Assembly: GCA_002104985.1 (NCBI GenBank)
Contig: MCGO01000021.1
Span: 528,501 to 592,500, forward strand
From: Rhizoclosmatium globosum
Taxonomy: Eukaryota > Chytridiomycota > Chytridiomycetes > Chytridiales > Chytriomycetaceae
DNA: 64,000 nt
Direction: 5' to 3'
Part shown: one piece after another, positions 41,633 to 52,177 of the stretch
Layout of the letters: each line of letters begins with the position of its first letter
How positions within the stretch are numbered: position 1 is the first letter of the stretch
Notes under the pieces: generated by a model
Database searches by the model: none
The model's input: the letters and a program-made list of their open reading frames with translations, nothing else
What the model was told of the DNA's origin: nothing
Translations under genes and position numbers: made by a program

Positions 41633-41891
41633 CTTTCTTGCTTTTTGCTGCTTTTTGGTTTGCTCTTTTTCGCTGGAACAAGAGAAGCCTCGCGAAATTA
41701 ATTACTCTTCATTATTCTTCTTTCGATTTGCGGGAAGAGCGCGATATTAAGTACTATTCCCGTTGAATTTGCGTTGAATCAGTTCTTGGGATTCCCACAG
41801 TTTGGGTTAACCCTAACGGATGAAGAGGAACGGAAAGTAAATCCTGAAATAGATTGAATTAATCATAACTCGACTTGTGACAGCGACCACC

Positions 41892-41921
41892 ATGGATTTG
41901 CGCCAAAATGCTTGTGGTTGA
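41892..41921 (+). promoter_or_regulatory. Upstream ORF overlapping the ABC ATPase start
   Basis: The first ATG in this leader has a near-ideal initiation context (gaccaccatgg) and opens a nine-codon frame. It ends at TGA 41919-41921, past the main start codon at 41908, which is in another frame. Translation of the ABC ATPase would then need leaky scanning. Whether the transcript actually starts upstream of 41892 is unknown. Confidence 0.5.
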
Positions 41922-42698
41922 GAATGTGTCAATTGGCGAATCCCGCCTACGAAGTGCCAGCTTCCGTGTGCCAATCGACCCACTGAATCCACAGATCACG
42001 ACAGTTCATGGACCATCAGGGTAAACAATGCGTAGAGAAACACTACACGGCTAACTGTCAACACATATTTCGAAAGATGCGGCAAGACCACCCTCCTCAA
42101 AGCCATCGCGCACCTCCAGCCAACCAGTCCCAACTCTCGAATCACTCTCAACGGCCAAACAGCACCGCAAACCGGGATTCCACAGTTCCGGTCCAAGGTG
42201 CTCTATGTCCCACAGCGACCGGCGCTTCTCGAAGGAACTCCGCAGTCGTTTGTGCAAACTGTGCGCCAGTTCAAGGCCCAGGCTTCAACGCCAAATCGTG
42301 GTGGTCAGGCTGGGCCGGATCCAGTTGCGATTGGGCGGAAGTGGGGCCTTGATGACGGTGTTTGGACTCGGGAGTGGCATCAGTTGAGTGGCGGTGAGGG
42401 CCAGCGGGTTTCACTTGCGATTGCTGTTTCGTTGGAGCCGATGCTGCTTTTGTTGGATGGTGCGTACTGTGTTTGACAAGGTGTGAGTGTCGCTTACCAG
42501 CTCCTTATCTTATTAGAACCAACGAGTGCTTTGGATCCACAAACAACTCTATTGGTTGAGGACACTCTCAGGCATTTGAACTGCATTTGGATCACTCATT
42601 CGCCGGAACAGGAGGAACGTATTCGAACTCGAGAATCATTAGTCTTCGAAGAAACCAATGATGGAGGCTTTAGAGTTGTAGTAAAGCAAATGAAGTAA
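41908..42698 (+). CDS. ABC transporter ATP-binding protein, STAR1/FetA (YbbL)-like
   Basis: Exons 41908-42020, 42077-42459 and 42517-42698 encode 225 aa, a stand-alone nucleotide-binding domain. Walker A GPSGCGKTT is formed across the first intron; the signature motif is LSGGEGQRVSLA; Walker B LLLLDEPTSALD is formed across the second; the switch His is in WITHSPEQ. VLYVPQRPALLEGTPQSF is typical of the bacterial FetA/YbbL and plant STAR1 group, whose partners are small UPF0014 membrane proteins linked to iron or UDP-glucose/aluminium handling. No membrane partner is present in this window. Both introns interrupt catalytic motifs, so unspliced readings look broken. Confidence 0.85.
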
Positions 42699-42744
42699 TA
42701 ATAAATGTATTCACACGTCTTGTTTACTATATCTGTATTCCTCT

Positions 42745-43816
42745 TCAACAAAGTCCTTGACAAACTGCTGTGACAACTCCAGGATCATCCACCGCAAGCT
42801 GAAACTGCTGCACAGTCTTTCCAGTTGACGTCACTTCACTCTTCCCCATCAACGCTGCCCATGCGGCCGCACTGACTTCGTGGTACCCCAATCCACCTGT
42901 CGTTCGCCACGCGTATGTGACCGTGACAGTGTTTCCCTTGTACGTAAACGTCGTCGTTTTGCCGCAATCAGCGGGTATGGATTCTCCTCCCGCGTAAAAG
43001 CCGGTTTGGTATTGGTCCGGTGTGATTTCTGGGAAGCAATCGGTTGTGGGAAGGAGGAACCAGTGCCACGATACTTGCATTTCTTTGGTATCTCCTTGAG
43101 TTGTGTCTTGAGCGCTTGTGGTTGTTGTTATTTGTGGAGTTGGGATTTGAACTTGTTGTTCCACACTTGTGGTGATCACCACAGGTGGAGGGGTTGGTGG
43201 TGAGTCTAGAGTTGTTGTTGTGGTTGTTGTAGTAGTTGTCGTCGACGTAGTTGTGGTGCTAGTTGTAGTTGTGCTTGAAGTTGTTGTGGTAGTTGTGGTA
43301 GTTGTTGGAACATCGTCTATTGAAGTGGAATTTACTGTTGTACTTGAAGTTGCAGCTGTAGATAAAAGAGTAGAAGTTATATATACATGTATCGTATCAG
43401 TAGAAGTCATGATTGGTGTCGTGTCAACGGTAATTGCTGAAGGTGGAGCTGTTACGGCTGCTGCCGCAGACGCAGAAGTGACAAACACAGGAACATCAAG
43501 GTTCACAGCCACTTTTTCTTCAGGTATACAGATAATCTGGCCGTCACTTAACAGACTTGAACAATCAACAAACGAATTCAACTTCTTGAATGAATTGAGT
43601 GACTGCATTCTGATTAGTTTCTTTCACGTATGTACACTTCAAAGGAAAACTCACAATCGCAACAGTGTCAGCCATTTGTTGGCACGATGGTGTTCCGATG
43701 ACTTCAAGTGTATTCTTGCAATCGGCAGCTTGTACAGACATTCCTGGCGAATAGTGTCCTTTTGCCTGACTCATATAGAGGCCGGAAACGGTTGGAATCA
43801 AGAGCGCCAGGAACAT
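42745..43816 (-). CDS. Secreted LysM protein with Thr-rich linker and barrel-like C-terminal domain
   Basis: Exons 43816-43655 and 43602-42745 encode 339 aa. It has a short signal peptide and one LysM-like domain (CQQMADTVAISLNSFKKLNS, then CSSLLSDGQIICIP). A mucin-like linker follows with runs of up to about a dozen Thr, from a GTT/GTA-rich minus-strand repeat at 43205-43310. The C-terminal domain of about 100 residues (FYAGGESIPADCGKTTTFTY, TVTYAWRTTGGLGYHEVSAA) has the look of a double-psi beta-barrel as in expansin/RlpA proteins. LysM binds chitin or related glycans, so the protein probably acts in the cell wall or outside the cell. The barrel assignment is tentative. Confidence 0.72.
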
Positions 43817-44326
43817 TGGATCAAGTGACGGTGTGAATCGTTGAGGCTAGTTTTTGAGTTTGAAAGGAAAAGTTGAAACTGGGGAAGGGGTAAGACACAC
43901 TGAAACGAGAAATGAGAAATGGTAAAATGAAAGACATTCTGAGGAAATAATACTCTATAGCTGTGAATATTTACAGGTTTCTGTTTCCTCGATCTCCCAT
44001 ACTTTCAAGATCGAAGTGCTTTTATGTAGAATCCAAAACTTGTAACATCGCCAGAAGTTCGGTCTAATTACAATTGTATCGATAATGCGCGCTTGTAGAT
44101 GATTTTCGTCGATTGCATATACTCGCAAACTTAAACAGAACTTCATTTTGAATCTGCGTGACGTAGCATATATAAATCGGCATGCTCTTTTATTTAAAGC
44201 CCATTCACGAAAACGAAATATACAACCGCCTTTCATTATTAGCACCCACGTTTTTCTTCATTTCATGCATTCTCTTGGCAGCCAAGCTCAAAAGAGAAAG
44301 TGATCGAAAACTCCAAAAAAAAAAAA
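43817..44326. other. Intergenic region between divergent secreted/membrane genes
   Basis: About 510 bp serving as 5' flank of both the LysM gene and the acidic membrane protein. It includes a poly-A run of 13 just before the ATG at 44327. A 96-codon minus-strand frame here has no recognisable features and was not accepted. Confidence 0.4.
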
Positions 44327-45190
44327 ATGGACAAGGCATCCAAGACACCGCTCCTTCCCACCTCCAACCCACCACCAGACCACCCACCTCACCCACCACC
44401 ACCACACAAGAAACCATCACACTGCGCAATCTTCCTCGTCCTCCTCCTCGCAGCCCTCTGGATCCTCGTCAAACACGTCTGTCCACACTTCAGAAACGGT
44501 CACCCACAGTCGCACCATATTTGGGTCACGAACGGGACCTTCGCGGAGGATACGATTCCCACGGCTGTTCATTTGCATTATGATGGCGCGGTGGACGAGG
44601 GCGGTGTTAGTTTGTGGTGAGTTTTATGTTTTTTTCGTGGGGCTGGGGTTTTTGGTGGGATGGGAATACTGATGTGTTGTGTGTGTTGGATTCTTGTTAG
44701 GTTTCACAAGTATGTGCGTCACTCTGAGCCTAAAGAGGAGGATGTGATTCCTGTTGTGTATGCCAAGAAGGGGGAGGACGCGCGTGGGAAGAAGCATCGT
44801 CATTATCGTCATGGGCATCGTAAGATTCGTCGTGATGATGATGAGGAGGGAGGGGATGATGATGACGACGATGATGACGATGATGGTGATGATGACGAGG
44901 GAGGTCATAAGAAGAAGTGGTTTACGAGATGTGCCCCTGTGTCCGCTGTGGATGGTGTTGCGACGTTTGGGAAGGAATGCTTTGATGTTCAGGGTGACTT
45001 TGCCGAAGCTGAAAAGGGAACTACGATTACGTATGCGTTGATTGGAGTTGGTAAGAAGAAGGAGGTTGGTGAGGAAGATGGGGATGAGTTGGAGGGTGTC
45101 AAGAAGTGGTGGAAGGATGCCAAGACTTGGGTGAACCGTGGTCGTCGCTACTACGTCTTGACCAAGATTCGTGTCCACAAGCACTTTTAA
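44327..45190 (+). CDS. Single-pass membrane protein with Asp-rich tract, unknown function
   Basis: Exons 44327-44616 and 44701-45190 encode 259 aa. A Pro/His-rich N terminus (about 32 residues) precedes one transmembrane segment (CAIFLVLLLAALWILV), giving a type II-like topology. The lumenal part has a His/Lys/Arg-rich stretch (KKHRHYRHGHRKIRRDDD) followed directly by a run of about ten Asp, then two Cys in a compact C-terminal domain ending VLTKIRVHKHF. The adjoining basic and acidic trac­ts could bind metal ions or nucleic acid; this is speculation. I do not recognise a family. Confidence 0.65.
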
Positions 45191-45402
45191 CCGCGATATG
45201 TTTGTATTTCGCTAGTTGGTATTGAGCTTGTGTTGTTGTTTTTTTTGTAGTAATTATTCTTTGCCTGTCAGTGCTTAATAAAGAGAACCTCCTGTTCTTC
45301 GATTTTTAATTAAATAATTAATATTATTTAATATAAAGTAGAACATCAGACACAAGTTTTTTGTATTAGTCGGAACTGGGCGATTCAGAGAACATCAAAA
45401 AC

Positions 45403-46264
45403 ATGACCCTTATCGCCTTGATCCGAAGTGTCCTGCTCTCCATTCTCTTCCAAGCTCTCTCTGTAGCTGCTAAATACCCAAATACACCCCGGCGACGAGG
45501 AGTCAGCAAGTCGGCTGCGTTTGGCAGGAGGGAAGAAGCTGGTGCAGCTGCAGCCGACGAAGAGGAAAAGCCTTTGACGGCGCAGCAGCAGGATCGTATC
45601 TACCGCAATGCAACGAATGTGAGTTTTTACCATGTGTTGTGCTGGTTGTGGTTGGTAGGAAGCACTTTGAATGGCGTTGAGGAGGATCTTGACGTCAACT
45701 TACAATGGAAGCTGGAACTCATGAGTCAATGAAATGATGACAGTATCATGGAATCAACTTTCGATGTTTTCTCGTGCATCAGTCTATCAAGTTATGGGAG
45801 AGTTGAGACCTTCTTGGTGGTGAAGCTATGGACTCCTGGGTATTAGCTGATGCTACATACCTTTTCTACTTCGTCAAATCAACTAAATACTTGATCAATA
45901 TGATCCGCAGGCAATCTATGTCATGGGCTCATTGGGTCTGATGCTAGTCATCTACCTGGTTCTAGCTTACATCACACGTCAATCAAGCAATGGAAACAAT
46001 GATGGACCAGGCCAAGAAAAAAGAGTCAGTTTACAAGAAGTAGAAGAAATTGTCAGATTGGCACAAGGAGGGAAACCACTGTATAACCCAGATGGAACAC
46101 TTAAAAACGTGATTCCGCATGATTGGACGCCACGACAGATCCAGGATATTGCACGAAAGTATGAGGAAGCTGCTGAAGAGCGGAAGGAGGAGGAGGAAGA
46201 GAATCAGCGGATTGCGTCTGCTGGAGTTCGAAGGTATAGTCCGCTCTTCAAGCAGAGCCATTGA
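45403..46264 (+). CDS. Small membrane protein, paralogue of the next gene (1)
   Basis: Exons 45403-45618 and 45911-46264 encode 189 aa; the 292-nt intron is long for this window. A signal peptide (LLSILFQALSVAA) is followed by an Ala/Glu-rich segment ending KPLTAQQQDRIYRNATN, then directly after the intron a transmembrane helix (AIYVMGSLGLMLVIYLVLAY), and a cytosolic tail with YNPDGTLK and a strongly charged helix. The next gene has the same order, the same intron position and the shared pieces PLT-Q-DRI-N, AIYV and YN-DGTLK. Unknown family; a type I membrane topology is likely. Confidence 0.68.
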
Positions 46265-46544
46265 GATAGATGCAGGAAAGTATTGGCAGAGTTTGTAGAC
46301 AGAGATTCATTGGCATTAATATATCAAAATTGGAATAAAGTGTGGCTGACGGTTGATGGTTGCTGGTTGTAGATCCAAATGAAGATCGTTAGGAGGTTGA
46401 ACGCAGAAGGAATCAGAGAGTATGGTTAAATAATGATCAAGCAGCCCAATACTTTTTTGTCTTGTTCAAAAGTGTGTGTCTCTGTGCAAGTCCGAGGCAG
46501 TGCAATCATCGTCTGGAAATTAAAATTTTCCATCAGAGCAGCAA

Positions 46545-47380
46545 ATGAGGATCACCCGCATCTTTTCAGTCGCTGTATGCGTTGCCACCTTCGCCGTAGC
46601 TGTTCCATTCGCCGGCAAGCGTCAACACGAAGTTGCAGCGACGACAGCGGGATCAGCAGATGCGCACGGAGCCACGGCGCCGGTTGCAACCATCTCAGGC
46701 GCCGTTTCAGAGACACACTCCAACTCAACAACATCAACTGGATCGGGAGAGGTGGCACCGCATGCTGTTGCTACTGGCGCTGTCGAAGGCCACGGATCAA
46801 ACTCAACTAGCTCTGGAGAACCCTCAACTTCGGGTGAGGGAGAAGGTGCTGCGTCTGCTGAAGGAGAGGAAGAAGAGCCGCCGTTGACACAGAAACAGAT
46901 TGATCGCATCAACAAGAACGGTGTTAATGTGTGTATCCTCCCCTTTTTCTTTGTCTCCCACTCGAATCCCACCTGCTCTGCCATTCCACCCACCACACAT
47001 TCACTTATTGCAAATACTGATGCATCTCTGATCGATAACAGGCAATCTACGTTATTGTCTCCCTCGTTGCCGTCATGGCTGGATGTATGTTCTTCTCGGC
47101 CACCTCAGACTCAGCCAACGATGACCAAGAAGCCTCCCTCGCCCTCACTGATATCGACAACGATGTTCTCTATGCCCACGGTGGTGTCCCACAGTACAAT
47201 GCGGACGGTACCCTCAAAGCAATCCATGAATACAAGTGGAAGCCACAACGCTCTACCATCGACGGTCCTATTCAAAATGTTCTTGTCTTGGAGACTAAGG
47301 AGCAGCAGAGAGCCGAAAAGGAGTTCCAGAGTGCTATGGAGCATGTCAAGGAGAACAGAGACTACACAAAGAACAGATAG
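46545..47380 (+). CDS. Small membrane protein, paralogue of the previous gene (2)
   Basis: Exons 46545-46928 and 47042-47380 encode 240 aa. A signal peptide is followed by a longer Gly/Ser/Thr/Glu-rich outer region (with N-glycosylation-type NST motifs), PPLTQKQIDRINKN, the intron, a transmembrane helix starting AIYVIVSLVAVMAGC, and a tail with QYNADGTLKAIHEYKW. The intron falls at the same point (before AIYV, phase 0) as in the upstream paralogue, so the two arose by tandem duplication. The outer region has diverged most. Function unknown. Confidence 0.68.
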
Positions 47381-48183
47381 ATTTTGTTGGGATTATGATG
47401 AATGTTGGTAGATTGTCCCTGGATTGGACTTAGATCGTCGTTATCCACTCACTTATATACTTTTTCTTCTCTTTCTTTTCTTGCCTGTCTTGCTATAAAA
47501 TATCAGTAGAAATATGTTGCATATATTTTCTATCCACAGCGCCGGCTTTGTGGAGTACAGATGGATTTGGAATTTTATTGAGATTCGCAGAGATTCCATC
47601 CTCCAAATACTCCAAAATACTACGAGCAGCTCGTAACATAAGGAATTAAGACATTCAAATGACGACACTTCAGGACTACGATGGATTATGTGTGGATGCG
47701 CATCTGCCAATATTCCTTCCAACACTCCACCTCCACTGCCGTCTCTTTCCTCGTCTAGGGGACAAAAGCTGCACACCCCAGGAATCGAAACTGGATTTGC
47801 TCGGCCACAACGAGCTGTACTGACCGTTATACGAGGTATGCCAGTGATGTGTGTAGAACGCTAATGCTAATATTACGTAAAAATACCGTCAAATACACAT
47901 ATTAACCTGCCGTTTTGATATCAAACGTTTCTTTTGCTAGTGCCTAACTCTTTCGGATAAAGTATGGCAGAGCAGGGAATTACCGCGAAAGTAGAAACCA
48001 CAATAGAATGGATATGCGGCATATATAATTCAGTCAAGTCTCTTATTTGCTTTAGAACAATGACAAACCGTCGCCTCATAAGGTTCGCATCCAGATGATG
48101 GATAATGCTTTGTCAAAGAAAACCAGGCGTCACTTGAACTCCATCAAAGTCCACCCTTCAAACAAAGATCTTTCTTTCACAAA
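47381..48183. other. Intergenic region without a supported gene
   Basis: About 800 bp. A 107-codon minus-strand frame (47453-47776) shows no domain and no splice context and was not accepted. A TATA-like catatataatt lies at about 48020, upstream of the SAM-tailed receptor gene. Confidence 0.45.
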
Positions 48184-49728
48184 ATGGCCACGCATCAACT
48201 CCGGCGACAGTCTCGCAATCTCGCATCTTCCGCCCTCGTCCTTATCACCTTCGTATCAGCACAACCGACAGCTGTCCCTCCACAACCAAACTTGCTGACA
48301 GACGGGACTTTGCAGCTGCCCCGAGCATACCCGGCTGGCAATCCGCCGCTTGCAGTAACGTTACAATCGCCCCGTGCGTTGAAGGCGCTTTCAACGTAAT
48401 CAGAGACGGACGCTTTTCGGATGCATCTGTCCTTGCCCTGAATTCAAAAGACGGTCCTGCTTCCGTGTATCAGGATCTTGTGCTTCCCGCTGGCTTCGCA
48501 GGTAAAACCCCCGATTTTGCATTCGTGGTCCTGGGTGGTGTGATGGAAGGATAACACAGTTGTGATAACAGGATTTGAATTGTCGTTTGACTTGAATTTC
48601 GATCCGGGGTGTAGTACGTCGTCTGGGCTTTTGAAAGTACGGTTCGTGCGGTTGGATAAAGGGGATGATATATATAATGGGGCGGTGAAGGCTGTTACTG
48701 GGTTTGATGGGGGCAACACTCTTGCTGGACCGTTTTCTCCGAAAGTGATTGATTTGGGGAGTGAAGTTTGTGGACGCGTAAGGGTCTTGTTTACGTCAAT
48801 GACTGTGGGGGCTTGTGGACCTTTGGTTGCGAAAGTTCGGTTGGGGACGATTGGGAGTCAGCTTGAGGGGGTAACGTGTGTTTCTGGGAGTGTTGTCGCG
48901 GCTGGGACTGGTAATCGGCTGTCTGCAACGGCTTCTTCTGTTGTGAATGGTCCGGTGGCGGGTGCTTCTGTATCGAATTCCGTTCCGAATTCTGATGCAT
49001 TACCGGTCACAGGCTCATCAGGGCCTAAAATTCCAGTCGGTGCGGTAGTGGGCGTATTTATTGCTGCCTTAATTGTAGTTGGCGGAATATTGGCAGCATT
49101 TGTTTGGATGCGTCGACGGAAGGAGAGACTGGCCCGTCGGGAAACAAAACTGCAGGGATCCGATTTCCTCGTAAACCGCGATGGAATTCTTGTTACCAAA
49201 ACTACTACTCGTGTTGACTCGCAATCGTTGACGCTGCCGCAGCATACAACAGGCCTCAAAGACAGAAACCTATCCCGACCTCGTTTAAATCACCAACTAA
49301 ATCAACCATCTGGATCCGGACGTGGCTCTCGAAGACCTCTTCCCTGTATGCCTCAAACAAACTCACCAGCTCTCGAATTCCTTACAACTGACCCGTCTCC
49401 CACAATCACACCCGAAGAAGCCCTCCTCAACGAGAAACTCCAACTTATGGAGCGATACCAAAGTGAAACGCGGTGTCTGCCGTCGGATCCTGCTACTTGG
49501 GACGTGGACGACACTGCTGAATGGGTTGCTCGAATTCCTCGGATAGGTGGTATTCTGAAAGAAGAAATCCAGGACCATCAACTGACATTCATGGAAATTC
49601 GTGCGATATCTCAACGGAGTCGTGCGGATGTGCAGGTTGAATTGGGGCTTTCGTTGGGGGAAGTCTTGCAACTGGAAAGTGCTATGGAGCATGTTGTTTG
49701 GACACAGCCTGTACCACAATATCATTGA
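48184..49728 (+). CDS. SAM-tailed single-pass receptor-like protein with an apparent frameshift
   Basis: A signal peptide from 48184 (SALVLITFVSA) leads into NLLTDGT, and the expected continuation FAAAPSIPGWQSAAC is in another frame one base away, at the T run 48309-48311. No GT-AG intron explains the shift. After that the frame runs through a Cys-containing ectodomain, an intron at 48502-48571, a Ser/Thr/Val-rich stalk, a transmembrane helix (AVVGVFIAALIVVGGILAAF followed by RRRKER), a Ser/Pro-rich cytosolic region and a C-terminal SAM domain (WDVDDTAEWVARI...LGLSLGEVLQLESAM). The NLL-DGTF start resembles carbohydrate-binding ectodomains. It could be a recent pseudogene or a sequencing indel; everything else is intact. 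Confidence 0.65.
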
Positions 49729-49792
49729 TTATGTAAATATATGTGCATTTTGTGATTTACGTTTCGCGTTTTTTATTTTTTTGGTTGGGTCC

Positions 49793-52125
49793 TTAGAATG
49801 TTTCGAATGTAAGGTTTGAGAGTTGGCGCTTTTCAAAGATGGCACGACTGAATGATGAATAGAAGTTTCCTATAAAGTGGGTTGATTTCGAGCAGAGCTC
49901 AATGTCGAGGAGGGCTGCGTCTATTGGATCTAGTGGCTCTTCATCGTGTGTAATCACGGAGTCATGATGGAATATGTCGTTGAAGTATATTATTCGAAAC
50001 TTTGATTTAAGCGGATCCAGAAGAGTTTGGACTTCTGCTGTGTTTGTGGCCACATACACGACAGGAGGACCTTCCAGGTTCCTGGAGCTTGAACCGAGAC
50101 CTTCAATTATTTGCCGAATGGTCTCATCTGACGGATAGCATTTCCGTTGCAGATTCACATCCTGTATCCGTTTACACTTGTTCCAATAATCTCCTCGACG
50201 AATATGTATCGAAACAAACGGCAACGACCCGTATTCCTTCGTCATGTACTTCAAAGCCTTACCTGTAATGTTCGCGAGTCTCGCGGATGGGATTATCGAT
50301 TTCACGGTTTGTGCGTATACGTTGTCGTCCATGTAGTTTTCGTAGCGGGTGAGTGGGTATGGCTGGAACCGGTTGAATCCGTACATCCAAAATGCGGAAC
50401 CGAGAGCAAGGGTTTGGGAGTTGTCGGATCCGAATTTGGCGAGGAGTTCGGTGTCGGTTAGTTGGGACATTCGGAGATGGGTTGTGTCGATTGAAGGGAT
50501 TGTGTAGTTTAGGATTCCAGTGTAGTAGTCTTGTATTTGTTGCGTTGATGTTGCTGTGAGAGGGTTAGAGTTATGGATATTTTGAAAAACGGGAATATAC
50601 CTTTTGCAACAGGGTTAAAGACAACGTGATCCAGTGTAACCGTCTCCGTCTCTGGATCTTTCATCAATGTTTCGAAGTTTTCGAGAGAAATGACTGAACA
50701 TGGAAGTGTTTGTTCGAGCGTTGCCTCGTCAAAGTATCGAGAAATGGGGGACCAAACAAGGTCATTTATACTGAACGTGAAATCCCATTCGGTCGACGCA
50801 GGTTCTGAGAGATTTCGAGGTTTTCGTTGGCCTATTAGGGGAAGTACGAGGGTTCTATTCAAGACTCGCGCCATTGCACAGCTTGATTTCAGACCGATAA
50901 GTTGGTTGTTGAGTTGTTCCCACGGCATAAATAGTAAAAACTTGCGGTCGCCACGCTTTATCTCGGCAATTGATGATAAGAATAAAGCTAATCTTTGGGA
51001 TTCGAGGTATATTTCTGCCAGTGGGTTCATAGGGAGATGAAGTATGCCTATACCCAACAATTTCAGAATATTATCATCAATGTATGGTTTCGGGTGGGTT
51101 GGTGACGAAACAACGATGATGTCTGTATTTGGTTTGACGAAATAGAGAAGGTCGATGCATTCATCGCCTTTGCAGACTAATGCGTTGCATTCGAGTGTCA
51201 TCTGGAGCGTAGAGTCACGCGTTGGGTTTGGGTATTTAATGACTGTGCTTGATGTCATGTTCAGTGGTTTGAGGTCAGTTGAGAGATCTTCCATTTCGAA
51301 TGAGTATGTTCCAGCGACACAGACTTTATAACCTAAAGAAGAGGGAGTATATTCAGGTAGACTTTGTAGGGCTGGGATCAATGGCTGATACACATCAAAT
51401 ATTGATGAGGACCATTGTGGTTGATTCCGCTCATTCCAAAACTCTGAGTAAATTCCGAGAGTTACTCTTCGAATCAGAACAGGGTATATTTTCTTGGAGA
51501 GGAATATTGGTTGGACGTCGAATGTGCTCTTTACTTCAAGAACTTGTTTATAGATTGTGTTTCCTGCAAAAAGGACCATGATTCTTGTGGGTAATAAATT
51601 TGACCAGCTCATGGCGGCGAGAATGTCGATGGCGTCAGGAACGCCTCTGCATTGACGAATGGAGACGATGGAAGATGGCTGCTCAACTACGATGGATTCA
51701 CGTAGTAATAAATCCGTTGGCTCCACGCCTCTGTGAAGATAAACGCGTTCCATATCTGTTGGCAGACCAATCAAAAACGGAATCGACGATGAACCAATTC
51801 CGTCATCGTCGCGGTCACCAAGAAACACATGCAACGAATTGTTGAAGGCAAACAAGTTTGTGAATGTACATTGTTCCTCAGTTGGACAATCCACTGTCCC
51901 TATCCAATTTTTGACTGGATTTGACGAGTTCCATAATTTCATTACTTCCTGCCAGTCTTCTGGCTCTGTATCTAGTTTTGTTGTTTTCATAATGTCAGAG
52001 TCATCATCGAAGTCGGATGGTTCTTCGAGTTTGACAGGTGCCCATAAAAACCGTATTCCCATAAACAGAGTTATTAAAAGAAGGACAGACTTGACGAGAG
52101 ACCGCAGCCGTCGTTTTGGCAGCAT
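49793..52125 (-). CDS. GDP-fucose O-fucosyltransferase-like type II membrane protein
   Basis: Exons 52125-50601 and 50553-49793 (intron 50554-50600) encode 761 aa. A short basic cytosolic N terminus and one signal-anchor (SVLLLITLFMGIRFLW) suggest a Golgi or ER enzyme. The N-terminal half of the lumenal part is unlike known families. The C-terminal half has POFUT-like marks: LLFMPWEQLNNQLIGLKSSC with ARVLNRTLVLP, then VSIHIRRGDYWNKC (the sugar-nucleotide-binding HxRRGD motif), and a late segment FIGNFYSSFSR. Several NxS/T sites lie in the lumenal part. Fucosyl transfer to protein is inferred; the acceptor is unknown. It is head-to-head with the WD40 gene, the starts 52 bp apart. Confidence 0.78.
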
Positions 52126-52177
52126 ATGTGAGCTAGATAGAAATTGTCAAGTAGAATCCTGTCAAAAAACAAACACG
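52126..52177. promoter_or_regulatory. 52-bp spacer between divergent start codons (fucosyltransferase-like / WD40)
   Basis: Only 52 bp lie between the ATG at 52125 (minus) and the ATG at 52178 (plus). A shared promoter is inferred from geometry; no TATA box is visible. Confidence 0.45.

Noticed and set aside
42198..42476. ABC ATPase as a degraded gene with a frame break inside Walker A and Walker B
   Set aside because: Both breaks are normal GT-AG introns (42021-42076 and 42460-42516); splicing restores GPSGCGKTT and LLLLDEPTSALD.
43169..43828. 219-codon Val-rich plus-strand frame
   Set aside because: It is the complement of the Thr-repeat linker of the LysM protein; the Val run only mirrors that repeat.
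44624..45184. 186-codon minus-strand frame rich in Ile/Thr/Met
   Set aside because: Shadow of the Asp-tract exon; repeats of gat/gac read as Ile/Val/Met on the other strand.
47453..47776. 107-codon minus-strand frame
   Set aside because: No domain, no splice sites, ends in a Lys/Arg run from T/C-rich DNA; most likely intergenic.
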